Shown here piece by piece: positions 32,549 through 40,100 of a DNA stretch of 64,000 nt (positions are counted from its first letter, which is position 1; the number at the start of each line of letters is the position of its first letter). Below the pieces are notes generated by a model. That model was not told the origin of the DNA, made no database searches, and saw only the letters and a list, made by a program, of their open reading frames with translations. The position numbers were made by a program, and so were the translations under genes. The stretch covers positions 1-64,000 of the forward strand of contig DATIPT010000037.1 of assembly GCA_035471625.1 (NCBI GenBank), written 5' to 3'. This DNA is from DATEVL01 sp035471625 (lineage in GTDB: Bacteria > Chloroflexota > Anaerolineae > Anaerolineales > E44-bin32).

Positions 32549-34627
32549 TCACTCCTCGTCCTCTTCCTTGCCGGCGTCCTTCTTGCGGGCAGCGATGATC
32601 CCTTCCGCTACATGCGCCGGGACGACCTCGTAGTTGGAGAACGACATCGTGAAGACGCCCCGCCCGCCCGTTACCGAACGGAGCTCGCTCGTGTAGCGCA
32701 GCATCTCGGCATGCGGCACCTTCGCCGTAACGATGCTCCGGCCGCGCTCGGTCTCCATCCCCTGAACCCGCGCCCGCCGCGTGTTCAGGTCGCCGAGGAC
32801 ATCGCCCATGTGCTCTTCGGGGACCGTCACCCGGACGTCCATGATCGGCTCGAGCAGGACCGGGCCGGCGTCGCGAAAGGCCGCCTTGAAGGCCTCCCGT
32901 CCGGCGGTCTCAAAAGCGACCGCCTTGGAGTCGACCGGGTGCTCCTTGCCATCGGTGACCGCCACCCTCACGTTCTCGACCGGGTAGCCGGCGATGACGC
33001 CGCCCTTGAGGACGCCGCGTACGCCTTTTTCGATGGCCGGCATGAAGCTGTTGGAGATCGCGCCGCCGAAGACCTCGTTCACGAACTCGAAGTCCTCTTC
33101 GGGGTTCGGCTCGATCCGCATGTGGACTTCGGCGAACTGCCCGGCGCCGCCGGTCTGCTTCTTGTGGCGGTGGGCGGCCTCACCGCTTCGGGTGATGGTT
33201 TCCCGATACGAGACGCGCGGCGTCTCGGTCTGCAACCCGACCTGGAACTTGTTCTCGGCCTTGCGGATGGCGACATCGATATGCTGATCGCCCATCCCCT
33301 GGAGGATCGTCTGGTTGGTGCTGGCCTCCTGGTGCCAGGAGAGGGTTGGGTCTTCTTCGCACAGGCGCGTCAGCGAGGCCCCCATCTTGGTCGAGTCGGC
33401 CTGGGTCTTGGGGAGCACGGCCACGGCGTACAAGGCGTTCGGGTACTCGGGCACGGGGACGAGGATCCGCTGCGCCTTATCGCCCAGCGTGTCTCCGGTC
33501 CCGGCGGCCGCCAGCTTGGCCACGGTTCCGATGTCGCCCGCATGCAGCTTCTGGACCGGAATCTGTTCCTTGCCGCGCATCACATGCAAGTTGCCGAGCC
33601 GCTCTTCGGCTCCCTTGGTGTGGTTCCACAAGCGGCTATCCGAGGCGAGGCTCCCAGAAAAGACGCGCAGGTAGGTCAGCTTCCCCACGAAGGGGTCGGC
33701 CGTCGTCTTCCAAACGTACACGGCCAACGGTCCGGCGTCGGACCCGGTAAGTTCCACTTCCCCCGAGGGTCCCTCGCCACGGACCGGGGGCGCCTCGCCC
33801 GGTGACGGAAACCATTCGATGATGGAGTCCAGCAGCGGTAGCGCACCGATCCCGGCGGTCCCGGCGGCGACGAAGACCGGCACCACACGGCCCGACCGGA
33901 CGGCCTGACGAAAGCCCTTGGCGATCTCTTCGGCCGAGAGCTCCTCCCCGCCAAGGTACTTCTCGAGCAGGGAGTCATCGCCCTCGGCGGCCGCTTCGAC
34001 CACGACGATCCGGGCGTCTTCGGCCTCCGAGCGCAGGTCCTCCGGGACCTCGCCAATCTCCTTGCCGTCGCCGAGGCGGACCTTCATCGTCAGCAGGTCG
34101 AGGGCGCCCTTGAAGCCGGCCTTCTCGCCCACCGGGAGCTGGACCGGAACGAATGCCGTCTCGCTGGAAAGGCTGCGGACGGACTCCAAGGCCCTGGCGA
34201 AGCTGGCGTTGTCGCGATCCATCTTGCTGATGACGACGAAGCGAGGCAAAGAGAGCTGGTCGCAGTACCCCCAGACCACCTCCGTCCCAACTTCGACCCC
34301 GGAGACGGCGTCGATCAAGACGACCGCGCCTTCCACGACACGCAGGGCGGAGATCACCTCGCCGACAAAGTCGGTGTAGCCGGGCGTGTCGAGCAGGTTG
34401 ATCTTGGTGTCGGTGTGCTCGAGCGGGACGACAGCGGTAGAGAGGGAGAGCTTGCGGCGGACTTCCTCTTCCTCGAAGTCGGAGGCGGTGTTTCCCTCCT
34501 CGACCTTTCCCATGCGGGTCGTCACTCCGGTGGCAAAGAGCGCAGCCTCGACCAGCGATGTCTTGCCCGCGCCGCCATGCGAAACCAGCGCGACATTCCG
34601 GAGATGATCGGTCGCGTATTCCTTCAT
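32549..34627 (-). CDS. Elongation factor G-like GTPase (EF-G2 type)
   Basis: A 692-residue translational GTPase with the five-domain layout of EF-G. The P-loop is SHGGAGKTSL where canonical EF-G has AHxDxGKTT, the switch region is EEEEVRRKLSLS, and DTPGY and NxxD-type SKMD motifs are present. These features place it in the EF-G2/FusA2-like branch, which may lack full translocation activity and can be dispensable. A canonical fusA would be expected elsewhere in the genome. The minus-strand promoter has a perfect -35 box. Confidence 0.9.
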   Translation of the reverse strand: MKEYATDHLRNVALVSHGGAGKTSLVEAALFATGVTTRMGKVEEGNTASDFEEEEVRRKLSLSTAVVPLEHTDTKINLLDTPGYTDFVGEVISALRVVEGAVVLIDAVSGVEVGTEVVWGYCDQLSLPRFVVISKMDRDNASFARALESVRSLSSETAFVPVQLPVGEKAGFKGALDLLTMKVRLGDGKEIGEVPEDLRSEAEDARIVVVEAAAEGDDSLLEKYLGGEELSAEEIAKGFRQAVRSGRVVPVFVAAGTAGIGALPLLDSIIEWFPSPGEAPPVRGEGPSGEVELTGSDAGPLAVYVWKTTADPFVGKLTYLRVFSGSLASDSRLWNHTKGAEERLGNLHVMRGKEQIPVQKLHAGDIGTVAKLAAAGTGDTLGDKAQRILVPVPEYPNALYAVAVLPKTQADSTKMGASLTRLCEEDPTLSWHQEASTNQTILQGMGDQHIDVAIRKAENKFQVGLQTETPRVSYRETITRSGEAAHRHKKQTGGAGQFAEVHMRIEPNPEEDFEFVNEVFGGAISNSFMPAIEKGVRGVLKGGVIAGYPVENVRVAVTDGKEHPVDSKAVAFETAGREAFKAAFRDAGPVLLEPIMDVRVTVPEEHMGDVLGDLNTRRARVQGMETERGRSIVTAKVPHAEMLRYTSELRSVTGGRGVFTMSFSNYEVVPAHVAEGIIAARKKDAGKEEDEE

Positions 34628-34663
34628 CGGTTGATGAGCCTCCCGCGGGGTGTCGTGGGTCGA

Positions 34664-34692
34664 ATTCTAAGGGATGAGAGGAGGGCTGTCAA
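34664..34692 (-). promoter_or_regulatory. Promoter of the EF-G2 gene
   Basis: On the minus strand a consensus TTGACA (34692-34687) and TAGAAT (34669-34664) are separated by 17 bp. The leader is about 30 bases and contains GGGAGG upstream of the ATG. Confidence 0.75.
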
Positions 34693-34743
34693 AGGATTCG
34701 GTTCGCGACGAGCGACCCTCACGCGCCGAGGCAACCTCGTGAA

Positions 34744-34752
34744 TGATAGAAT
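34744..34752 (+). promoter_or_regulatory. Extended -10 box of the thioredoxin-like selenoprotein gene
   Basis: TGATAGAAT is an extended -10 element. The ATG at 34762 lies 9 bases after it, so the transcript would have a leader of only two or three bases. Confidence 0.5.
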
Positions 34753-34761
34753 CGTCATGCC

Positions 34762-35247
34762 ATGGCGTCCGTGGTCAACCAGTACTCCTTCCTCCTCGCC
34801 GGCATTGGCGCGCTGGCTCTGCTGGCGGCCATCCTGTTCCGCGATGGCATCAAGTCCGGCGACTTCCTGGCCCTGGGCGCCCTGACCCTCGGTCTGGCGC
34901 TTGCCTATGGCCTGCTCCGCCCCGGCCAGGGGACGGCCGATACGACCGACGCCGTCCGGGCCGAAATCGGCAAGGGCACCCCAGTCCTGCTTGAATTCCA
35001 GAGCCCCTTCTGACTCGGCTGCATGGCGGTCAGACCCGTCGTGGACGGAGTCGAGCTTGAGTACGAGGGCAAGATGAAGGTCATCCGACTCAACGTCCAA
35101 CATCCCGCCACGCGCCCGCTGGCGGAGGCCTACCGATTCCAGTACACGCCGACGTTTGTCCTGCTCGGCCCCGACGGGACCGAGCTATGGCGCTCGGTCG
35201 GCGCGCTCGATCCCGAGGCCGTTCGAGACAGCCTGGGGTCCCCTTGA
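34762..35247 (+). CDS. Membrane-anchored thioredoxin-like selenoprotein, UxxC redox motif, in-frame TGA
   Basis: Two same-frame open stretches (34762-35010 and 35014-35247) are separated only by a TGA at 35011-35013; together they encode 161 residues. Two membrane helices (about 10-27 and 34-52) precede a thioredoxin fold. GTPVLLEFQSPF leads to the TGA at residue 84, followed by LGCMAVRPVVDGVE, so the TGA occupies the first Cys of a CxxC motif, giving U84-L-G-C87. The cis-proline strand YTPTFVLLGPDG follows. A SECIS-like hairpin lies 19 bases after the TGA. Probable role: membrane-tethered thiol/selenol oxidoreductase. The next gene overlaps its stop. A stop mutation is unlikely given position and intact downstream sequence. 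Confidence 0.88.
35033..35052 (+). promoter_or_regulatory. SECIS-like hairpin in the thioredoxin-like selenoprotein gene
   Basis: An 8-bp stem with one bulged A (GAC CCGTC paired with GACGG A GTC) closes a GTG apical loop. The first loop G lies 27 bases after the TGA, inside the spacing expected of bacterial SECIS elements. The loop differs from that of selW, but both place a G in the loop. Confidence 0.55.
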
Positions 35248-35801
35248 GGCGACGCCTCCGATTTGAATGGAAATACTGGAAAGGCCGTCCAGCATGGGAT
35301 AGCGGCATCACGCCGCCGGAAGTCCTCTCCTACCTGGCGGATCGCGCCCCAGGCCGTGCGATCGATCTCGGATGCGGGACCGGCACGAACGCGATCACCC
35401 TGGCCGCCGCCGGGTGGCAGGTCACGGCCGTCGACTTCTCCTCAAGGGCTCTCGCCACAGCCCGGCGCAAGGCCCGAGCGGCCGGCGCGGACATCCGGTT
35501 TCTGCACCGGAGCGTCACCCACCTGGGGGACATTGGTGGTCCCTTCGACCTGGCCCTCGACATCGGATGCTTCCACAGCCTGGGTGCCGCAGATCGATCC
35601 AGCTACGGGCGCGAGGTCGCCCGCCTGGTGCAGCCTGGCGGGACCTTGCTTCTGTACGCCTTCATCGATCCGGAAGGCGGTTGGCCGGCCGAGGACGACG
35701 TCCGGGCCGCGTGCGAGCCCGCTTTCGAGCTCGATGCCCTTCAGCGCGGTGAGTTTGAGGGCAGACCCTCGGGATGGTTCTGGTGGACTCGCAGGCCGTG
35801 A
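35244..35801 (+). CDS. Class I SAM-dependent methyltransferase
   Basis: The 185-residue protein has a Rossmann-type methyltransferase core: motif I IDLGCGTGTNA near residue 40, the acidic end of strand 2 in VTAVDFS, and a motif IV-like DLALDIGCFHSL. The N-terminal YWKGRPAWDSGITPPE segment is typical of a group of small methyltransferases with unknown substrates. The TTG start overlaps the TGA stop of the selenoprotein gene (TTGA), which implies coupled translation. The substrate is unknown; a thiol, metalloid or small molecule is possible given the neighbour, but this is speculation. Confidence 0.8.
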   Translation: MRRRLRFEWKYWKGRPAWDSGITPPEVLSYLADRAPGRAIDLGCGTGTNAITLAAAGWQVTAVDFSSRALATARRKARAAGADIRFLHRSVTHLGDIGGPFDLALDIGCFHSLGAADRSSYGREVARLVQPGGTLLLYAFIDPEGGWPAEDDVRAACEPAFELDALQRGEFEGRPSGWFWWTRRP

Positions 35802-36772
35802 AACGGCGAGTGTTTGTCCTCTTCCTCGACGGCGTAGGGCTGGGCGTCGCCGATCCGGAACGGAACCCGTTTTCCGTCGCGCGAACGCGTCACATCCGTG
35901 AGGCCCTGGGAGGACAACCGCTCCTGCAGGCCAGCGCCCCGTGTGTAGGGCCGCAGGCGACACTGGTCTCGATCGACGCCTGCCTCGAGATGCCCGGCGA
36001 TCCCCAGTCGGCCTCCGGGCAGGCTGCGCTCCTGACCGGCCGGAACGTCCCGCAGGAGATCGGCGGGCACTATGGGCCCAAGCCCAACCCGCCGATCGCC
36101 GGGATCCTGCGGGAGGGCAACCTGTTCACCGAGGTTGTCCGCCGCGGCGGCACGGCAGGCCTGCTCAACGCCTATCCGCCGAGGTACTTCGAAATGATCG
36201 AGAGCGGCCGCCGCCTGTATTCGTCGATTCCTTTGGCGCTCGACGCCGCCGGGCTTCCGCTCCGCACGGCGACCGACATCCAAGAGGGCGTCGCCTTGTC
36301 GGCCGACTTCACCGGGAAGGGCTGGTCGGAGCAACCCGGCTTTCCTCCAGTGCCGATCTATGCGCGCGCCGAATCGGGCGGGAAGATGGCCGACCTCGCC
36401 CGCCAGTTCGACCTGTCGTGGTTCGACTTCTGGCCCAGCGACGTCGCCGGGCATCGTTCCAAGATGGCCCAGGCGGTCGAGCTCGTCGAGCATCTGGATG
36501 AGGTCCTCGGCGGATTCCTGGAGGCCTGGCGCGACGGCCCAGACTTGGCCCTGATCACCTCCGACCACGGCAACCTGGAGGACCTCTCCGATCGCGGTCA
36601 TACCCGCAACCCTGTCCCCGGCATCTTGATCGGTCCGGCCGATCTGCGGGCCGAACTCGCGCCACGCCTCCGGCGCCTGACGGACTTCTACGACGTCATT
36701 CTCGACGTGCTGTTTGGGAATGGACCGTCTCGCCACCATGGCGACGAGCCGGTCCCGGTTCGGCCTCCTTGA
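35798..36772 (+). CDS. Alkaline-phosphatase-superfamily metalloenzyme (phosphomutase-like)
   Basis: The protein is 324 residues from the GTG at 35798, which overlaps the methyltransferase stop by four bases (GTGA). The N-terminal VLFLDGVGLG motif supplies the first metal Asp, and the C-terminal TSDHGNLED with the GHTRNPVP segment supplies further ligands. This is the layout of cofactor-independent phosphoglycerate mutase and phosphopentomutase relatives. A catalytic Ser/Thr is likely in SASGQAALLTGRN. It is shorter than true iPGM (about 510 residues), so the substrate is uncertain. It is third in a run with the selenoprotein and methyltransferase. Confidence 0.75.
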   Translation: MKRRVFVLFLDGVGLGVADPERNPFSVARTRHIREALGGQPLLQASAPCVGPQATLVSIDACLEMPGDPQSASGQAALLTGRNVPQEIGGHYGPKPNPPIAGILREGNLFTEVVRRGGTAGLLNAYPPRYFEMIESGRRLYSSIPLALDAAGLPLRTATDIQEGVALSADFTGKGWSEQPGFPPVPIYARAESGGKMADLARQFDLSWFDFWPSDVAGHRSKMAQAVELVEHLDEVLGGFLEAWRDGPDLALITSDHGNLEDLSDRGHTRNPVPGILIGPADLRAELAPRLRRLTDFYDVILDVLFGNGPSRHHGDEPVPVRPP

Positions 36773-36816
36773 CGCTCCTTCGCGCCGCACGGTAAGATGA
36801 CGTTGGTCGATAGGCG

Positions 36817-37302
36817 ATGCCAGTTGACGGCGATCTTCTTCGGGAGCTGATGCGGCAATGGGCCACTGGCGTGACGCTCGTCACCGTCCAGGGTGGAGAC
36901 GGACCCCACGGGATGACCGTCAGCTCCTTCACCTCCCTGTCGCTCGATCCTCCACTCATCCTGATCTCTCTAGAGAAGGGCTCTCGCACGCACCAGATGG
37001 TGAGTGACACCGGTCGGTTTGCCGTAGTCTTGCTACACGTGGGGCAGCAATCCATCGCCGAGCGATTCGCCGGGGGAATCCCCGACAGTCGGGCGCGCTT
37101 CGACGGGATGCCCTACCGCCTATCGGCCGGCGGATCTCCGATCCTCGACGACGGGCTGGCCTATCTGGACTGCCGGGTCGCCGAATCCTTTGGGGCTGGA
37201 ACCCACACAATCTTCATCGGCGAGGTCCTCGGCGGCGAGGTCACTGGCGACGCCGCTCCGCTGCTCTACTTCAATCGGAGCTACCGGCAGCTCGGCCCAT
37301 GA
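36817..37302 (+). CDS. Flavin reductase family FMN-binding protein
   Basis: The 161-residue protein matches the flavin reductase-like split-barrel: LRELMRQWATGVTLVT, then GMTVSSFTSLSLDPPLILISL, and the C-terminal HTIFIGEVLGGE with PLLYFNRSYRQL. Such enzymes reduce FMN or FAD with NAD(P)H or act as the reductase half of two-component monooxygenases. No oxygenase is adjacent. A TAAGAT -10-like box lies about 25 bases before the start. The gene is followed by the AMMECR1 gene after 10 bases. Confidence 0.9.
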   Translation: MPVDGDLLRELMRQWATGVTLVTVQGGDGPHGMTVSSFTSLSLDPPLILISLEKGSRTHQMVSDTGRFAVVLLHVGQQSIAERFAGGIPDSRARFDGMPYRLSAGGSPILDDGLAYLDCRVAESFGAGTHTIFIGEVLGGEVTGDAAPLLYFNRSYRQLGP

Positions 37303-37312
37303 GGCCCGCGCA

Positions 37313-37879
37313 GTGGCCGGCTCCCTGAGTCCCAGCGAACGATCCGCCTTGCTGAGCCTGGCGCGACGGGCCGTTGGACTGGCCGCCGAGCGACAACCGC
37401 TTCCCCCCATCGATCCGGGCGCCTTCTCCGCCTCCCTTCAGGAGGCCGGGTGCTCGTTCGTCACCCTGACCCGCCAGGGCGCACTCCGCGGCTGCATCGG
37501 CGGGCTCGAGCCACTGCTTCCCCTGGTCGAGGACGTCTGGCAACATGCGTACGCCGCAGCGCGGGAGGACCCGCGCTTCGCGCCGGTCTCACCCGACGAG
37601 CTCGGCCAGATCGCGATCGAGATCTCCCGGCTGACCCCGGCCGCCCCCCTCGCTGGCCCGCTCGACCAGATCCCCTCGGCGCTCCACCCGGGAATCGACG
37701 GGGTCATCCTCCAGCAGGGCCGCCAGCGAGCAACTTTCCTTCCCCAAGTCTGGGAGAAGATCGAAGACCCCGAGGTCTTCCTCGACATGTTGGCGGACAA
37801 GGCCGGGTTGCCGCGGAGCGCCTGGCGCACCGGGGATGCCGAAGTCTTGGTGTACCAGGTGGAGTCCTTCGAGGAGTAG
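37313..37879 (+). CDS. AMMECR1-domain protein (AmmeMemoRadiSam system protein A type)
   Basis: From GTG at 37313 the protein is 188 residues. The AMMECR1 signature LRGCIGGLEPLLPL lies near residue 60, followed by the conserved AAAREDPRFAPVSPDEL and DGVILQQGRQRATFLPQVW segments. The domain often occurs with a MEMO protein and a radical-SAM enzyme, but neither is here. The biochemical role is unknown. The longer frame from 37190 lies inside the flavin reductase gene and is rejected. Confidence 0.88.
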   Translation: MAGSLSPSERSALLSLARRAVGLAAERQPLPPIDPGAFSASLQEAGCSFVTLTRQGALRGCIGGLEPLLPLVEDVWQHAYAAAREDPRFAPVSPDELGQIAIEISRLTPAAPLAGPLDQIPSALHPGIDGVILQQGRQRATFLPQVWEKIEDPEVFLDMLADKAGLPRSAWRTGDAEVLVYQVESFEE

Positions 37880-37900
37880 GTCGAGGTCGCGGCCGCTCCA

Positions 37901-37916
37901 GCGGGCTGGCGCCCGC
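37901..37916. terminator. Possible terminator between convergent genes
   Basis: A 6-bp stem, GCGGGC (37901-37906) with GCCCGC (37911-37916), closes a TGGC loop in the 61-base gap between the convergent AMMECR1 and DarA genes. No T-tract follows on either strand, so this is weak. Confidence 0.3.
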
Positions 37917-37940
37917 CGGGGGCCGCCGGCCGAGTTTCCG

Positions 37941-38207
37941 CTAGATCTGCTCGAAATGGGCGACCGGGAGCACGAAGACCGTCACCCGGCTATGATCCTC
38001 TGCATCCGACTCGGCGAGCGAGGCCCGCAGGGTATCCAGCGCTTCGTCGACGCGATCATCCGCCAGCCCGATCATCAGGGTCGTGTTCCCGCGGCGCAGG
38101 AAACCGCCGGTCGTCGCCAATCGGGTAACCCCGATCTTCCGCTCGACGAGCATCGGCAACGCCTTCTCGGCATCGTCATCGTGCATCACCGCCAGGATCA
38201 TCTTCAA
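37941..38207 (-). CDS. darA: DarA/PstA-type c-di-AMP receptor, P-II-like
   Basis: The 88-residue protein is a stand-alone DarA-like P-II fold. It starts KMILAVMHDDDAEKAL, carries the family hallmark LATTGGFLRRGNTTLMIGL (about 30-48) that forms the nucleotide pocket, and ends with the VTVFVLPVAHFEQI strand. It is shorter than Firmicute DarA (about 109 residues) because the loop before the last strand is reduced. DarA binds c-di-AMP; its targets are unknown. It overlaps the upstream antiporter gene by 4 bases, so it is translated with a protein that carries a second copy of the same domain. Confidence 0.88.
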   Translation of the reverse strand: MKMILAVMHDDDAEKALPMLVERKIGVTRLATTGGFLRRGNTTLMIGLADDRVDEALDTLRASLAESDAEDHSRVTVFVLPVAHFEQI

Positions 38208-40084
38208 GGGATCAGCTCCTCATAGCGTTCGACATCGAACGCGAAGACCGTCGCTCCACCGACCCGCACTTGCGATGACGCCCCATTCGGTCCGAAGGGT
38301 GCCGGGCTGAATTCGAAGCGCTCGCGACAAACGCTTCGGAGTGATTCGACTGCGGCCGACAGCTTCCCGTCCGGCACACCGAGTAGAAGGACGTGATTCG
38401 GGCGGCGCAGGAAGCCCCCCGTGCTCCGCATGTGCGTGGCCGTGATGCCGCGCGCCGCCAGCGCGCTCGTGGCCGATTCGAGATCTCGGGCCTGGACGAC
38501 AGCCGCCACCAGATGGCGCACCGGAACGACCTCTCGCCGCTCCCAGATCATGGACGACCACATGGCTGCGCCGGCCTCGAGGGCCACGTCGACCTCGGCC
38601 ACAAGTTCCTCATAGGTCTCATCCGAGATCACGCCATCCCGAACGAGATTGGCCAGACTCGAGCGCTGCGCCCGCAGTCCCTCGCGACGTGCCGTCTCGA
38701 GTTCTTCGGCCTCCACGTCGGGCGCATCTTCAATGACGTCCTTCACGGCGCCCGTCAGGGCTTCAATGCGACGCCCAAGGATCCTTCGGATGCGCTCCCA
38801 ACTGTGAGACGAGACCAGGCCGTCATCATGCAGACCTTCGAGGTGCTTGTAGCTCGCCCGGACCGCCAGGGCGCGGGCATGCCGGCGCTCATACTCGATC
38901 TCATCCTCGGTTCGCTCGATGAGCTTCAGACGCCGAACGAGCCATTCCATCGAAAGACCCTGGCCGACGAGCGTGAACAGCACGACACCGAAGGTCATGA
39001 CCAGCACCACTTGCCGGTCGGCCCCAAAGGTGCCGGGCAGGCTCAACGCCAACGCCAGGGCGATCGCGCCGCGCAACCCGCCCCAGAACATCACATGGCG
39101 CCAGCGTTCAGGGATCGCCCGCCCGAGGCGCGAGAGCCCATAGATCCCGACCGCCCGGCTGATCAGGACCCCGCCGATGGCCCACAGGATCAGGCCCCAG
39201 TTGCCGATCAGGCCCGGGATATCGATCTCGAGTCCGATCATCAGGAAGACGATCGAGTTCGCCAGGAAGGCGACATACTCCCAGAAGTTGAGGACCACGA
39301 TCCGGGTCGTCGGCGACATTTCGCGTGACGCCAGGTTGCCGTTCACCAATCCGGCGCCGACAACGGCCAACACGCCGCTGACGTGTAGTTGCTCGGCGAC
39401 CAGATAGGTCCCGAACGCCAGCACGGTCGTCAGCGTCGTCTCGACCAGGTAGTCGTCGATCGCACCGATTAGCCGGGAGACGACCCACCCCAGCGCCAGC
39501 CCGACGATCACACCTCCGCCGGCCACGATGATGAAATCGAATAGGCCGTCGATCAAGCTCACTTCCCCGGTCAGTAGGGCCACCAGGGCCAGCTGGAAAA
39601 GAACGATCGCCGTCCCGTCGTTGAACAGGCTCTCCCCTTCCAGCATGACCTCGAGGCGCTTGGGGGCGCCGAGCCGGCGGAAGATCGCCACAACCGAGAC
39701 CGGGTCGGTCGCGGCGATGAGCGCCCCGAACACCAGCGCGCTTCCCAGCGCCAGGCCGCCGCCGTAGTGGACGACCCCCCCGACGATCAACATCGTCAGG
39801 ATGACGCCGGGTACCGCCAGGACAAAGATCGTCCACAGATTCTTGCGCAGCTTGTCGAGGTTGAGATGGAACGCCGCCTCGAAGACCAGCGGAGGAATCA
39901 GCAGGAAGAGAATCAGTTCGGACGTCAGGTTCATCCGGATCGGGGATCGGAACGATAGCGCCACGCCGGCCAGGACGAGCGCCACCGTGTAGGGGATCCG
40001 GAAGCGGCGGACCGCCAGGGCGACGACCGAAACGATCAGGAGCAGCTCCAGGATCAGGGTCTCGGTCTGCAGGAGTTCGGTCAT
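38204..40084 (-). CDS. CPA1-type Na+/H+ antiporter with a fused C-terminal DarA-like domain
   Basis: The 626-residue protein has about twelve membrane helices (to about residue 400) with NhaP/CPA1 motifs: ATDPVSVVAIFRRLG at 125-139 and GESLFNDGTAIVLF at 150-163, including the ion-binding Asp pair. A helical cytosolic linker (about 400-520) follows. Residues about 520-626 form a complete DarA-like domain: HLVAAVVQARDLESA, the nucleotide-pocket segment STGGFLRRPNHVLLLGV and the terminal VGGATVFAFDVERYEEL. It probably exchanges Na+ or K+ for H+ under direct c-di-AMP control. ATG at 40084 is preferred to TTG at 40111. It overlaps darA and follows the ArsB/NhaD gene. Confidence 0.88.
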   Translation of the reverse strand: MTELLQTETLILELLLIVSVVALAVRRFRIPYTVALVLAGVALSFRSPIRMNLTSELILFLLIPPLVFEAAFHLNLDKLRKNLWTIFVLAVPGVILTMLIVGGVVHYGGGLALGSALVFGALIAATDPVSVVAIFRRLGAPKRLEVMLEGESLFNDGTAIVLFQLALVALLTGEVSLIDGLFDFIIVAGGGVIVGLALGWVVSRLIGAIDDYLVETTLTTVLAFGTYLVAEQLHVSGVLAVVGAGLVNGNLASREMSPTTRIVVLNFWEYVAFLANSIVFLMIGLEIDIPGLIGNWGLILWAIGGVLISRAVGIYGLSRLGRAIPERWRHVMFWGGLRGAIALALALSLPGTFGADRQVVLVMTFGVVLFTLVGQGLSMEWLVRRLKLIERTEDEIEYERRHARALAVRASYKHLEGLHDDGLVSSHSWERIRRILGRRIEALTGAVKDVIEDAPDVEAEELETARREGLRAQRSSLANLVRDGVISDETYEELVAEVDVALEAGAAMWSSMIWERREVVPVRHLVAAVVQARDLESATSALAARGITATHMRSTGGFLRRPNHVLLLGVPDGKLSAAVESLRSVCRERFEFSPAPFGPNGASSQVRVGGATVFAFDVERYEELIP

Positions 40085-40100
40085 GAGGGTCGGCCAGCGC

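Noticed and set aside
16992..35247. Whole-genome reassignment of UGA to an amino acid
   Set aside because: Many complete genes in this window end at TGA at their normal family length, so UGA is a stop here outside the two redox-motif positions.
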